Below are positions 10,256-23,305 of a stretch of DNA of 64,000 nucleotides, piece after piece; the stretch's first letter is position 1, and each line of letters begins with the position of its first letter. The notes under the pieces are model-generated. The model was not told where the DNA came from and made no database searches. It saw only the letters and a program-made list of their open reading frames with translations. Source of the DNA: Saturnia japonica (lineage: Eukaryota; Arthropoda; Insecta; Lepidoptera; Saturniidae); NCBI GenBank assembly GCA_033032175.1, contig CM065325.1, positions 15,094,930 through 15,158,929 on the forward strand, written 5' to 3'. The position numbers were made by a program, and so were the translations under genes.

Positions 10256-10611
10256 CGATCGTTTGGACGTAAAACTTATTCTTTAAATATCTTATCGGCT
10301 AAGTTTTTTCTTACGCAGTATCCTTCAGCAGTCAAGTTGTTGTTTTCGGATTGGATTCGAATCTGGTAAATTGTCAGTCTACTGCTGAGCTTATTTAGTG
10401 AAAAAAGGAAACAGTTACTATTTTCTTTGTAACATTTCCACCTGGTTGTACGAGTCGTGGTCACGACCAAGCATTATTTTATCCTGTTCGTACGTAATGC
10501 TATATACGAGCCTTCGATATCTCTACGTAGCGACGACTTATCGGCAAAGACGGTTAATATAAGACATCAGATTTTGCTCAAGATCCTATTTAACTAACAT
10601 ATCGGCATATA

Positions 10612-10641
10612 CAAGGTGTCCAGAAAGGGTATCGGGTATTT
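10612..10641 (+). repeat. Left terminal inverted repeat of the DD41D mariner
   Basis: Thirty bases identical to the reverse complement of 11884-11913, preceded by TA. Confidence 0.95.
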
Positions 10642-10718
10642 GTAAGTTCAATGAAACAAAAATTATTTGTATGCAATAAAAAAGTTTATTGTTTATTATT
10701 AGCATATGAATTGGAGAA

Positions 10719-11797
10719 TTATTTGGAAAAGATGATGTTATCCAAATGATGACCGTTACGTTGCTGGCACTCTTCTAAACGGAAACGAAGATTGGCGATA
10801 ACACGTTGACACATAGCTATCGATATTGCTGCCATTTCTGACCTGATGTTTTGCTTTAACTGGGTTAGATTCGTCGGATTGTTTTGATAAACCTTACTTT
10901 TAAGGTATCCCCATGCAAAATAGTCAAGCGGGCTAAGGTCGGGGCTTCTGGGAGGCCAGTTGATGTTACCCCTTCGCGAAATGACTTTATTAGGGAATAA
11001 TTCGTTAACAACTTCCATTGAGTCATTTGAGGTATGGCAAGTGGCCCCATCTTGCTGGAACCACGTTCTTGAGTTGAAACCTGCAAACTCCTGCAACTCT
11101 GGGACCAAAAAATTTCGCAACATATCGCAATAACGGTCACTATTCACATTAATTGCTCGGCCTCGTTGATCTTCATGAAAATAAGGACCAATTATGCCTT
11201 TAGTAGACATAGCGGCCCAAACAACGACCTTTGGGCTATGCAGGGGTCGTTCATGCTTTCGTCTCGGATTCTCCACTGCCCAGTACCGACAATTCTGCTT
11301 ATTAACATGACCATTCAGGTGAAAATTTGCTTCGTCACTGAACAGTATGTTGTTAAAGTTTTTAAATCGCTGCAGCATTTCGTTCGCAAAATTCAGTCGA
11401 TTAGCATAGTCCGTATCCTTCAATTCTTGAACCAATTGAATTTTATAGGCTTTTAGATGTATGTCTTTCTTTAAAATCGAATGTAAAGACGATTTTTGAT
11501 GTTCAACGCTTGGCTTCGCTTTCGGATGGATAAAGACGGATTTTGACGAACCGACGCCTCAACTTCTTCAATTGTTTCTTCATCGCGAACTGAACGAGGA
11601 CGACCAGAGTTTTGAATTTTAACTGTCGCACCTGTATTCTCGAACATCCTGATCCATTTCCTAATGCTATCGTCACTTGGCGCGTGGCGTGTACGATATT
11701 CCGCACGATAGAGACGTTGAGCAGTCACTATTGAATCACCATTACGATAATACGCTCGTACGCAAAATGCGCGATGCGTCCCCGAGTACTGTTCCAT
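10719..11797 (-). pseudogene. DD41D mariner transposase, one frameshift
   Basis: The N-terminal part starts at ATG 11797 and has helix-turn-helix features (RNGDSIVTAQRLY; DDSIRKWIRMFENTG) and the linker GRPRS. It runs to a stop near 11471. The catalytic part continues in another frame from about 11490 to the stop at 10719. The joint is a run of five A on the coding strand (11493-11497); one base lost there explains the shift. Catalytic motifs are intact: first Asp in LFSDEANF, second in QQDGATCH, third in SPDLSPLDYF, with 41 residues between the second and third. That spacing defines the DD41D group of the IS630-Tc1-mariner superfamily. The combined length (about 345 codons) is full size. It would cut and reinsert the element in the nucleus if the frame were intact. 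Confidence 0.9.
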
Positions 11798-11883
11798 CGC
11801 GACTAAAACTCCACAAAATGGCGGACGCCACGAACCCCTCCCCGCACCATTTAGACGTCCCGTTTCGAATATGGCGCGAAAAT

Positions 11884-11913
11884 AAATACCCGATACCCTT
11901 TCTGGACACCTTG
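11884..11913 (-). repeat. Right terminal inverted repeat of the DD41D mariner
   Basis: Exact inverted match of 10612-10641, followed by TA. Confidence 0.95.
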
Positions 11914-11984
11914 TACAACACGACTAACCGATATATGTAAGAACACCGAAATAATAGACGGGACGTTAATTGAAAGAAAAGTCC

Positions 11985-12540
11985 CTGCCAATCATAATGA
12001 CTCCTATTTTTCTCATGCGTCCAATATACTTTTGGAACTTTTTACTCATTAAGGAACGATATTCATAAAAAAACCCTTCCAAGGCTTTTAACCAATATAT
12101 CTCACCTATCCTCACATACGGTGCCGAAATCTGGATACTCACAAAAGGCAATTTGCATAAACTAAAAGTTCCACAAAGAGCCATGAAGCGGGCCATGTGG
12201 GATATCTCCGTCGTAGATCATTAACCAAATGTAGAAATTCGGAGGAGAACAAAGATTGAAGATATTGGCAGGAGAATCACGAGGTTTAAGTGGAGGAGAA
12301 CGGGGCATTAGTCAAGATAAAACGATGGATTTATCGAGAGATTTCAGAGTGGTGGCCTAGAGGCAGAAAACGACTACGAGGCAGACCGCCAGCCCGATGG
12401 TTTGATGACATAGTGAGGTAAACTTTGAATGAGAGCCACGTAAAATCGAGAGGATTGGCATGAGTGAGGAGAGGCCTATTATATTCAGCAGTGGGTAAAT
12501 GTGGGATAAGTAGATGGATGGATGGACGTACAATAGATAG
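11985..12540 (+). pseudogene. RTE-like LINE, C-terminal end of the reverse transcriptase ORF and 3' tail
   Basis: Readable pieces on the + strand are ISPILTYGAEIWILTKGNLH (from about 12100), VPQRAMKRAMWDIS, NVEIRRRTKIEDIGRRITRF and later GRQPARWFDDI-like remnants. These are conserved at the end of lepidopteran endonuclease/reverse-transcriptase LINEs of RTE type. Several stops and frameshifts are present. The end is marked by CAGCAGTGGG (12487-12496) and a GATGGATGGATGG tail at about 12513-12525. Confidence 0.8.
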
Positions 12541-13114
12541 GAAGCAAAATCGAGTGATAACAAAAAGTGTATATGCATACACTCGACTTACTTTTAAAAG
12601 GAATTAAGAATATTATTTATAATATACTAATAATTTAACTTTGCTTATTGTATTCCAATATAATCGTTCTTAAAGAGTAAAATCCAGGGGCGTTTTGAAG
12701 CTGAAAACAATTTTTTTTTTCAATTTTACAACGTGTTTCGTCATAGTTGAATTTTTGTCATGTCTTAGTTGAATTATTTGTGTGCAACGACTCAGGCATT
12801 AGACGTCTAGAAGGATATGTTGTCGTTGCCTATACTAGTACTTCATATAGTGTCGCAGTCGACCTGATTTCAGTAATTCTGGCCACGATCCAAACTACTT
12901 CGATATGATATGTAGCTTTAGCGATTTCGTCGCACGCCTTGCCGATAACGACTAGTTTTAAAACAAAATAAACACTATTGTGGATGTAATAGAATATGGT
13001 ATCGCATGATTTAAAAATTTAAAAATATCGCAACTTCACAAAAATATTAATAGGTAACTAAAATTAAAAAAAAATAATTAAATAAACGTGTATACCTGAA
13101 AATTTGTACAATTA
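12541..13114. other. AT-rich intronic stretch, nothing recognised
   Basis: No gene, splice pair or repeat family identified. Confidence 0.4.
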
Positions 13115-13376
13115 ATAAAATTGAAGTGTCTGTTTGTAATGTCAAAATAATAGCTTTTTACTAATTGCGTATACCTACAAAAAAAAATAAAAAATTGTCT
13201 GTCTGTTTCTATGTCCAAATTCAAAATCAGACTAAAAACGGCTCGGCCAATTTTAATTAAATTTTGTACACGTGAAGTTTATATCACTCCTCACTTAATA
13301 GGCTGTAATATAGTAAGAGTCAAAAATAGTTACTATATAATAAACACGTGTGCAGTCGAGTGCCACCGCTAGTTTA
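13115..13376 (+). repeat. Helitron-like non-autonomous repeat
   Basis: The start ATTAATAAAATTGAAGTGTC, then GTCTGTCTGTTTC and a terminal GCCACCGCTAGT match the layout of the lepidopteran 'GCTAGT'-ending repeats. It is related in reverse orientation to 44572-45058 and 50477-50998. Boundaries are approximate. Confidence 0.5.
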
Positions 13377-13439
13377 CTAAAATGAGATCGTTTAAAGTTA
13401 TAACTTATATAATTGTATTTATATTGTGTCTTTTTGAAA

Positions 13440-13612
13440 CAAGAAAGGTCTTTTTTGAAACCGTTCTGAAGAAAGAGCAGGTCAAGAATACTCTAAACCG
13501 ACGAGCGTGCGTGAAAAGATTGATAAATGTTTGTGAAGCGGAAGAAGGATGTGGTCTCTGCCTACCCCATTGGGAATGAGGCGTTATGTATGCATGTATG
13601 TATACTGTATCT
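13440..13612 (+). pseudogene. LINE (RTE-like) 3' end fragment
   Basis: The translated fragment NRRACVKRLINVCEAEE and the block GTGGTCTCTGCCTACCCC followed by GGGAATGAGGCGT and an ATGTATG-type tail match the end of a widespread lepidopteran LINE ORF. A run of about 65 codons (13382-13579) is open across it, but I regard that as a remnant, not a host gene. Confidence 0.6.
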
Positions 13613-16600
13613 TTTATTTCTCTGTGAACCAAGGTCAAGTGGCACTTAAAATATATCTTTATAGAACTTATTCCACACTTAGTTTATGATGTTTATCGAA
13701 TTTAAAAGCGTATAATTAGTCGATACGCCATATGAATGACATTAAAAATGCAATGACTGGAGAAACCGAGTCTTTATTTGCAGAGTTGGGATTTTTTATA
13801 GTGCCAGTGTTCATGTTATATAGATTTTTAATTTGAGGGTACCATCTAGCTTAACTCTAGATTAGCTTTTATCAAACTTTTTTTAGCGTGGGATCTCTAT
13901 GAGATTCTTCTATGATTGTCAAGAACCTCTAACAGAAACTATTTAGCTCACCACGGACCTCTTAATAATTAAAAAAATTTGGCCGTCACTGGACAACCAG
14001 CAGATGTGACGCGTCATATTGAATTTTTTTTTTGAAAACACCGTATGATTCCTAAACACGACAGACCAAAAGGAATTCACTGTGAAGATGTTTATTTTAT
14101 TACAATGTGTATCGTGATCGCGATCGCTACCAACTGCTTTTAATCTATCCATGTTTTAACAAGAAACTTTGAAATAATCCACCCTGTCTATTATAAAAAA
14201 CGAACTCGGCTCCACACCACTACGTTGGGGTCAAAGCGTCGCCACGCCAACAGCGGGCCTGGCCTTAGATGTTTCACAGTCACCCTTTTCTATTAAAATG
14301 TTTACATATTGGTACAATGCTTTGGTAATTTTCCCTTAATTTTTAGTTTTTTCAGCAAGCCCATTAAATTAACCTCTAGCATTCCACGGTCCTACTTTAC
14401 TGAAAGCACAGTTTTCCTATTACGCAATTTAAAGTTTTTATCTTAATCTTATTTCTCTTTCGCACTTGTTATATGTATACAACGGCCCAACTCTTACTCG
14501 AAGGAATCTGCGCGTCAAAGTTGATTAATCATGTTTACAAACATTGTGTATAACTGAAATTTTGTGTTAATATAAACAACAACAACGAGGTGTGAAATAC
14601 TTTAAGTGCCTATTTCCATTTGGAATAGTCGTGTAGCAGGTGTTGCGTCTAAATATATATTGCGGGTACAAACCCACGAGTCGGGTCATAAACCTCGGCT
14701 AATTATTGATACCGCCTGACACTTAGCCAATGGACAATTTGTCACATAAGTTTGACGCAAACATTTGTTTTGTTGGAAATGGAATGAGATTTGGTGGTGA
14801 CGATAGACCAGTTTTAGTAAGCTTGAATGATGATTTGAAGCATGTATATTGAATCGCATGAGCTATAACAATAAAGAAAAATATAGTATTACAAATTGGA
14901 TGAATTCGAGTTTTCTATTTACTATTTACGACTTTTCTTGAATTGTATTTTGAGATTCTCAGAACCTTAACAATTAATCAATGAAAGATTTCCACTGAAA
15001 GAAGAAAAGCTTTAAAATTATTATATCCTATTGTGAAAAGGCTTTTTCAAGCCAAGAATATCCATGACCCTTTCTGAAGGCTATAAACCGCGTGCAAGCT
15101 ATGAAAAAAAGGCATCTCTTGGAACTAATAATTTATGAAGCAATAGAATAAACTATCAGTTTCATGACTCATCGCTCTTCAATGATGAAAGGTTGACATT
15201 CGACGAAATCCCTGAAGAATAACACGAGCTAGAGAGCTCTCCTTGCCACGTGTCCAGTCTATATTCGAACCATCTGGCATGTCGCCAACGAGCGTTTCCT
15301 TCTAGCCTGCGACATTTTTAAACAAGTCGTTGACTTTTTGTTTCTCGTTTTGATTTGTGCTTTTGGCATTGGGAGCACGTAGGCTTAGATTATTGTGCAA
15401 CCACTTTGCTAAAAATGTATTACTAGCTGCTGTCACATTAAATTTTGATCTTCTTATTCCCAAAAGAGCAAGAATCATACAATATTAAAGGGCTTATTTA
15501 CCTGTGCATCTTGATGATAGGTATATTCCAACAACTATAACTGCTGAGAAGCAAGGATTTGTCAAGATTCATCCTAATCATACTTGGAGAGTTTTATTTG
15601 AAGAGCCTGTAATAATATTCTTGTGCTTACTTTCATTTTTCTATGATTATTCTATACACCGATATTGAAAATATGTGCTTTAGTAAGTAACATGTGCAAG
15701 GTAGTATACTTGGACCCAAATTTATTTATTTATCAGTTACACTAACTAACACATAATTATGGTATTGAAGACTGAGTCCAGACTAGACGACGTAATGTAT
15801 AAATGTTTTAATATCTTTGTTTATAGTGTTATTTTTTAAAAGGTCAAAATAAAAAACACCAAGTAGGTCATTATCAAATAAGTTTACAGGAAATCGATGA
15901 GTCATTAAATGCTGCGACATATCTGGTCTATTTTGATAGTTCTTAGGTTTAGTGTTTTTTGTAAGATGGCGCTTAAAGAGCAGAGGTTAATTTTGTCGCA
16001 ATGATCTTTGGCTTTCGGCCAAGATATGCCGATCCTAAATATGTAATGTTGCCGAAGCAATTCTGTATTGAGGACAGTTTTGATGGGGGAGATGTGATAT
16101 TAATAGACATTTGGGTTTAATTTAGGTTTAGTTGCACATAATTCTTGGCTGTTTGGAGAACATTTTTGCCATAGTTGGGTAAAAAGACAAAGTGTTCAAT
16201 GGTCGATTATCAAAAAAAGAGTCAAAAGTAATTGTAGTACGTAATAACGCTTATTGTGAATTTGTATGTTATTATATAAAAGCAAATAATTTTGTTATTG
16301 TGTGATTATTTGTTGTTGCTTATGAAATAGAGCTATATGAATACTTAGAACTACTTGTTTTAAGATTATTTCTCTGATAATTTATTTTTTTAACTCGGTT
16401 ATATTTCCAAACTATGAAATTAACAATGTTTCTTGTTATATACCTATATTACAGTAGCGACAGAATTAAGTAGTTAAAGATGTAATTGTAATAATAACTA
16501 ATAATAGAGATTACTGCGTACTAATGTATATTCTGTTATGTGTATGATGATGAAAGAAAACATAATGAGGAAACCTTAACATCTTAAGAAATGTTCTTGA

Positions 16601-18817
16601 ATCCCCGAGGGAATACTAAAGATTTTTGGTATTTTAAACCGTTTGTACCTCTTGGACTGGTATAGTGTTTAATCCTGTGCCTAGGCTATCAATAGGACAT
16701 TTACAAGCTTTTATTGTTGTTATCTTATAATTCAGTTTGTAGCTATTTAATATATTTGTACGGATAAACGCACAACTAACATCAAAGATATTCTAGTTAT
16801 TGATTTCACATGATGAGAATTACATAATCATTCAGCCTTTAGTAAAATCAAAGCATGTCATGTTAAATAAATTATTTCTTGTCTGCCACCAAATGGATTT
16901 TAAAACAAATTTTCATGTGTATGTATGTAAATAAAATTATCTATTGTTTTTTGTATGGTTAATAATTTTTTTATTCACTGGTTTTTTTTTGGTCGATATG
17001 ACAACAGTGACTTTATTACACTGTTCTACAGTAATTTAGATACTAAGTGTCTAACTTAGTGATGTTTTCAATTAATTTATTTATGGAGACAATCAAAGAT
17101 TCAGTCAGGACATTTACATTATTATGATTTTGGAAGAAGTTAGCGCAATATCTAAATGTAATAAAAAGCAGCTATGGTAATAATATTAAATATTTATGAG
17201 ACAAACGCTGAAGATCAAATACCGAATGAAAGGCTTTATTATAAACGAAAACAGGAAACGAAACGACGTAAGCCGTCAAAATAAGGAAAATCTTATATTT
17301 TTATCACGTGCGAAACAAACTAGGATGCAGTAACGACGTTTGTAATATGCCCTGTGTAGAGATTAAGGACAAAGGATGGCAAAATGATTCGGTTACATAA
17401 GCCTATTTGGGTTTTCAACGCTAAACACTTTCCTATACAATATAATCTCTGTTTCTTATTCATGCCCTTTCTTTAAATATTATATGTATGTAAATTTTAT
17501 TTCTCCATCCATCCTATTAGGGTATTCTGTTTTTATTGGTTGAAAAACCAGCTTTGTGTTACACTATCTATCTCACCAAAATTATGCTGATTGTTCTAAG
17601 TATTACATGGGTCTTCTCAATTTTCCCCCTGAATCTAATAAAAACGTAATAATAACATAGTAAGAGAGTAAAATATGTAGGAAAGTGTGAGACTCCCAAG
17701 CTGATGACTTTTTAAAAATAAATTGTGCGTTTTCATGATTTCTTCGTAATTTCCTTGTACATTGTGCCCTAAAGGAAATGTGCGCTAAATGCTCATTGGA
17801 TTTAAGTGAAAACCGCCAGATCTATCAGATCAGATCTATCTAGCATCAGTGGCTATCTACAGAACTTTACGCTGTGTGGACGTGTATTATCAAACTTTTC
17901 TGAATTATTTTACGTTCCCTAATTTTAAGTACTAACGCCATCAGCTGACGGTGAAGAAAAAGATTACTTGAAAACTGATTTGCTAGTGTATGCTTCCTTA
18001 GTATCATAAGTAAGCCTTAACAAGACGCACAAAATATTTCTATTCTTTTAATATCCTCTGTATTCTCGTAGGTTTTTGGGGAATTTAGTAAGTACCTTCT
18101 ACCGGGAGTAGATCTTTCTCTAATAGTTATCATTGTTTATCATTAGTAGTCACTGTCAATTAAAATTATTCACATTTTAACCTGACTCTAATTTAACTAT
18201 CGCGACGATGAATAATGAACAAAAAAGGAATCGTGATCTGTTACAACCACAATCTTTACCAATGTTAATATAGGACGAAGTGGAAATCAAAAATGAACAC
18301 GTCAAACCTAAATAGGATCTCAAATCAACGACGAAATATATTAATAGATTTGCAAATTCAAGATTTTGGTTATATTAGGTAAGTATTAGAAAAGTATGGT
18401 TCTATGACGATACTTCCCTTCACCGCAATCTCAGGTTGATTGTAGGGTGGAAACGTCGATCAACGCAGTGTCATAGCGAGCTTCCATTTTCTATCTATAG
18501 AGCAATCTATCGGCTATACAGCAAAAAATAAGTTATCGATTAAGGTAAGCCCATTAAAAAGAAGTAACTTCCAGACACACTTAGGACTAGAGCTAAGAGA
18601 CAAAATATATAAAACATAAGGTTCCTTTACCACTTCTCACTAGCAATGATCTAATAATGACTGTGTAGTGCTTTGTGTGTTTCCATTGATTTCCGTTACT
18701 AGGAATGGAATATTGGATGTAAACCATTCCCTTTTTCCATATGGCAAATGCTAATAAGTTATATATTTTTTTATAGTAGCATGGCAAAGTGACGCCAATG
18801 CACAAACTGTGAAATAT
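13613..18817. other. Long intronic stretch with little recognisable content
   Basis: AT-rich, with no coding frame supported by domains or splice signals. Short candidate SINE-like scraps occur, but nothing could be assigned. It is the largest repeat-poor block in the window and may hold unique intronic sequence. Confidence 0.4.
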
Positions 18818-18955
18818 AATATAATCCAAAAACAAAGATAACCACCGATTGATAAATAATTCATCGGTGGTCATCGCTGTCATGCCTCTCGGCAGTTGAA
18901 TATATACGTTGATATACACTGGTTGATTCCAAAAAGCGACAATCTAAAAGAGGAT
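18818..18955 (-). repeat. Repeat D tail, degraded copy
   Basis: The minus-strand match to the family tail includes ACCACCGATTGATAAAT and TCATCGGTGGTCATCGCTGT in plus orientation, then the ATACACTGGTTGATTCC block also seen at 7600 and 61810-61910. Confidence 0.55.
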
Positions 18956-21900
18956 CAAGATGAAAAATTTATCACCATGTGTATGGTAACTGTACCACCT
19001 CGCAAAACATTGGTTAGAAAACAATTCGCAAACCGAAAATATACGACTGAAACTGTATCTGTCTTCTACGATAACTGATTGCGCTAGGATATGACACCAG
19101 TTCTATGAAAGCAATTTCTTCGCTAATTATTTTTAATGATGGTATAATATAAATAAAGTAATAATAATAATACCAGCCTGTATGTATTCTACCATTGGCA
19201 TTGCCTCTTCACGCAGGAAGGCACCACGTCAGCCCACGAAGTCTTGATGATTTCAAAAGTCGATAAGAGAAATCTATAGTTCTTTATTTTTCCCACATAC
19301 GGTGTTACTAAAAGAACATTTCTCAAGCGTTTAGGCTTACTCACTACATTTTTCTTCACCGTTAACTAATAAAGCTACCGATTTAAATTAGTATGCGTAC
19401 ACGAGTTTCAAAAAATTATTTGGTACGAGTACGTGTAGGCACATTTCGTTACATGAAAGAGAAGAAAGATAGAATGTAAAGAGGTGGAGAATGTCTGGCT
19501 ATATTTTGTCTATTTCAAGAAGTTTCACTTCTAACACGTGTACAATTTTTTTAAATTATGTAATTAATTATTAAATTTCCTTTTTAACGAATGTCACTTT
19601 AAAATTGTTGTAAAGTGGAAACAGACCACTTTAACTCAATTCTCGTCGTCCGTCTCTTTTGACTTGACATACACTTTATTCTCGACTTTCACACGCTCCT
19701 GCTAATGTAAGTCTATTTTTACCCATTTAATTTTTTATGTCTATTGTCATTGAACTGAACATAATTTTGTCTGAATTTATCAAAATTATAATATTTAAAC
19801 TGTAGATTTTAATATAATTTTCTCTTAAATATTGGTAATTTTGTTGTGATGTGTGTGTAAGTATTATATAAACTGATATTGATGTTTTAAGTTTAGTTAT
19901 GTGGTTATATGTGGTGTGTTTGTTTATAGATATACCTCAAATTACGATTTTGTTAGAGCAAAGCAATAGCAAAGATCGCTAAATAGAAAAAAAGAGTCGT
20001 TAAAGAACAATATAGATAAGATAGCATAATCTAGAATTTACTAGGATAAGGAAAAACATGTATTAATAGATATATTATAGTGAACGGTACATTGAAATAA
20101 TAAAAAAATGTTATTAAAAGTGATTTTACAAGTTTTACCATATTTATATATTTAAGAGCTGTAAATTTTTATTTAAAATATCTGTATTTTAGATAAATTT
20201 TAGAGTTTAACTATTTGATTCCCTTACTATACAAAAATTTACGTACAATTGCCATATATTTTAAGTTCTTACGGGTTATAATGTGCCATTATTAGCATTA
20301 TCGATTGTTATGATTTTAAAGTTTTAGTTGTCAGTATACTGGGCAATAAAGAACGTTAAAAATGAATTGAAGGCATTTGTACCATTAAAAGGTAGGCTTG
20401 GGCTTGAGGTAGAAAAACATCGTGAAAGTAAAGTCTAAATGTTTATCTACAACCAACAATTATTAAGATCTAAGAAACTATCTAAAATTATTAATCATGA
20501 CCATATGGAATGACGTCACCAAACTATGGGAACTGAAGTTCCATCTGTTTGCAGTAAATTTTATGGAAAATTAATTGCTAACCGTTTAGTTTTATTCCAC
20601 ACATTTAATTGTTTCTGACGTTCTCGTCGGCAAGATGAATGAATGATTTGCCAATATGTTCGATGTGTGCCACATTTTAGATTTATAACGTAGTCATATA
20701 ATTACAAATCACGTTTATTTTGAGACCGCTCGAGTTGGAGCTTAGTTAGGGATCGATTATAATTCATTAATAGTTGACTTATTACACACAGAGATTACAG
20801 ATTATTAATTTAATGAAAATCCGTAGGTTGATACCTTTATCGCTAGAATTGCACTTAACAGATATTATTTTAATTATTTGAACTTTTAAGTAATGGATCC
20901 TTATCTTATATTTTTAGGAACGGTTAGGTACAGTTCTGCTTTATATATTTTTAACCTAAATGCTCTATGGTCCACATAAACAACAGTCTGTGAAAGTGCT
21001 GTTGCTAATTAAAACAATCCTTCCCAAGAGAAGTTAGAGGCCCAATCAGGAGCCCAGCCTATACCTACCATTTTGCAAAGTTCAAACATCGTGAAAGCAT
21101 TTTTTTTCTCTATTAAGAGAGGAATATTGAGGAAATGACTTAGTATATGTTGAGGTAGAAATCTGCGCAAATTGGATAGATAGTTCAGAAGATAAATCTC
21201 CAATCCATAAACCATTAATTAATTTTGAAACTGGAGAACAGTAAAAAAATATATACAATTTTAAAAATTATTAGGACTGGAATAATAATAAATTTTCTTT
21301 ATGTAACGAACATGGGTTGTTAGTCTGAAAAATATAGGTTAAATTTAAGTTGACAAACCTAAGCTATTTGAGTCTACAAACGAACTGGAAAAAATACTCT
21401 AGATTGATTATACTTTCAAAGCGGTTGATTTTCTCATCCACTTTAGACGCTTGATTACTGTTGTGACACTCCTTTGAAGACGAATTTTGAGCAACAGATA
21501 AAATGTTGACTTGTCATCACTCCTAAGAAGCAATTGAATATCATTTGTGTTTAAATAAGTGACGCGGCACTTTTTCAAGGAATTTGTATTTTTGTTTCAT
21601 CCCAATCATTGTACTAACATGATAAAAATAGAAACAGTGATGTTGTCAGACTTTTGCTTAGTTAATTTTAATTACTTAACACTTTTGAGGTGAAGGTCGA
21701 GATGATTTCAAATACAAAAGGCACCAATGTATATTATGATTTAAGAAGGCAAAATTACCTACACTTATTAAGAAATGATAAGTACATTGCATTGCATTAA
21801 AACCACTTGCAAAAAGTCTATGGGCAAGTCGAGTCAAAGGCAAAAGATTTCAAAACATACTAGGAATCAATATTAGAGAGGAAATCATTCATATCCTTTA

Positions 21901-22470
21901 AGATAATTAGTAAAAATTTTGCTAGAGCCAAGTTGGTAAGCGATTGGGCCCACTAAAAATGGTTTCGATTCTTTTCATACAGTAGTTAACGATTGCCTTG
22001 TAACTCTCCTATCGATATTTCTCGTTTATTACTATGAGGGTGTAGGAGTGAAGCGTATTTATCGGAACAGTTTAAAAGAACGGATATTTATAAGTAACAG
22101 ATTGGAACTGCTATCTGTAAACTGAAATAACTGTTCCTACGTAACTGTTCTACATACTGGTGTATTACTCGGAAATAAACTGTTAGAGAGAAAAAGAGAG
22201 AGAGAGTGATACAAATAAATTATTACTTGGAACAAGATTTTTACTATTCTCAAATAGAGTAATTGAAAGAGATAGCATAATGTAACAGGCTGTCATTTTG
22301 GAACAGTTCACTGAAAGTATAATTTCTATGGAACAGGTTCCTTATATTTTATGTGTTACAGCTCATCCTTAGTAGGGTGTACCACTTCATACGCATCATA
22401 ATAATGGTAAAAATTACTATGTTTATAATTCACAAGAAGATTTTAAATAAGATTCATGATATAGAATTGT
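18956..22470. other. AT-rich intron; short repeats only
   Basis: A GAAGTTTCACTTCTAACACG motif (SINE N end) lies near 19519-19545 and ATTTCTCAAGCGTTTAGGC-type SINE text near 19318-19370. A GA-rich simple repeat lies near 22186-22207 and several GGAACAG/CTGTTCC words near 22063-22340. No coding gene recognised. Confidence 0.4.
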
Positions 22471-22477
22471 TAGGGAG

Positions 22478-22605
22478 CAATATGGCGCCGTTTCGCCGAG
22501 TCGCATTGTCGCAATTTCCTCCGACGCAGCTGTCGGGAACTGCGGTAAACGACTTATTTTATGGAGATGTGACGTGTGAATGCTTTCGAGTCGGATTATT
22601 GCAAA
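22478..22605 (+). repeat. GC-rich repeat H, copy 1
   Basis: It shares CAATATGGCG, GCAATTTCCTCC and CAGCTGTCGGGAACTGCGG plus ACTTATTTTATGG with 23178-23305, about 700 bp downstream in the same orientation. It is unusually GC-rich for this intron. No frame is conserved between the two copies. Confidence 0.65.
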
Positions 22606-23177
22606 ACGATTGCTCCCATTACTTGAATAAATGTGGGTAATGAGTGAATTGGTTTATAAAGAGCCGTGGTAGCTCGAGTTGCAAAATTTTTTAACAATTT
22701 GTGGTGTCCGATTGAGGAATTTAATTTTATAAAGCTATTTAGATTTCATTGATAGTTTGTTGAGTTATGTGTAAACCGGTATGACTGTATTTTCTAGTAT
22801 ATATATTTTGTACAGTAGTATCTACTTTGATTTTTATCTTGTAAACGTCGTAAAATATGGCAACAGAACGATTAGATTAGCAGGATATCAATTTGACGTT
22901 GTCTGTTTCGAAATGAGGATATGTTTATTTATTTATTTATGTTCTAACAAGAAACTTAGTCATTTATGTTTGATTTGTTACGAAAGAAATGAAGAATGAA
23001 ACTCCACATTTTCATATAGACATTTATTGCACGGAAGAGCTCTTTAAAATACTTAATAACCTCATAACTAGAAATGAAGATTTGAATAAACTTTAATACG
23101 CACAAAAATCCAATATCATATTTTATTGTTAGCTATAATTCTTCGTTGTTTAAACGGCATTCATAGAACTGTAAATG

Positions 23178-23305
23178 GTAGATCACAATATGGCGGCTCT
23201 GTTCAGCCAGTCGCAGAGGCGCAATTTCCTCCTCCCAGCTGTCGGGAACTGCGGCAAATGTCTTATTTTATGGTGTCGCCGTGGCGTGAAAGCTAGCTTC
23301 GAATA
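23178..23305 (+). repeat. GC-rich repeat H, copy 2
   Basis: Direct repeat of 22478-22605 with substitutions and small gaps; after the shared block it continues GTCGCCGTGGCGTG where copy 1 has GATGTGACGTGTG. Confidence 0.65.

Larger units (their letters stand above)
10612..11913 (-). mobile_element. Mariner-family DNA transposon (DD41D type), 1302 bp, perfect terminal repeats
   Basis: The terminal inverted repeats are 30 bp and identical: 10612-10641 and 11884-11913, outer end CAAGGTGTCCAG. Both ends are flanked by TA (10610-10611 and 11914-11915), the mariner target duplication. The interior carries a transposase on the minus strand that is broken only by a frameshift. Identical terminal repeats point to a recent insertion. 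Confidence 0.93.

Noticed and set aside
10865..11140. 91-codon minus-strand frame inside the DD41D mariner
   Set aside because: It is a shadow of the transposase catalytic frame, which has conserved motifs; this frame has none.
20980..21215. 68-codon minus-strand frame with a WAPDWASNFSWEG-like end
   Set aside because: No family recognised and no repeat partner in the window; left unannotated.
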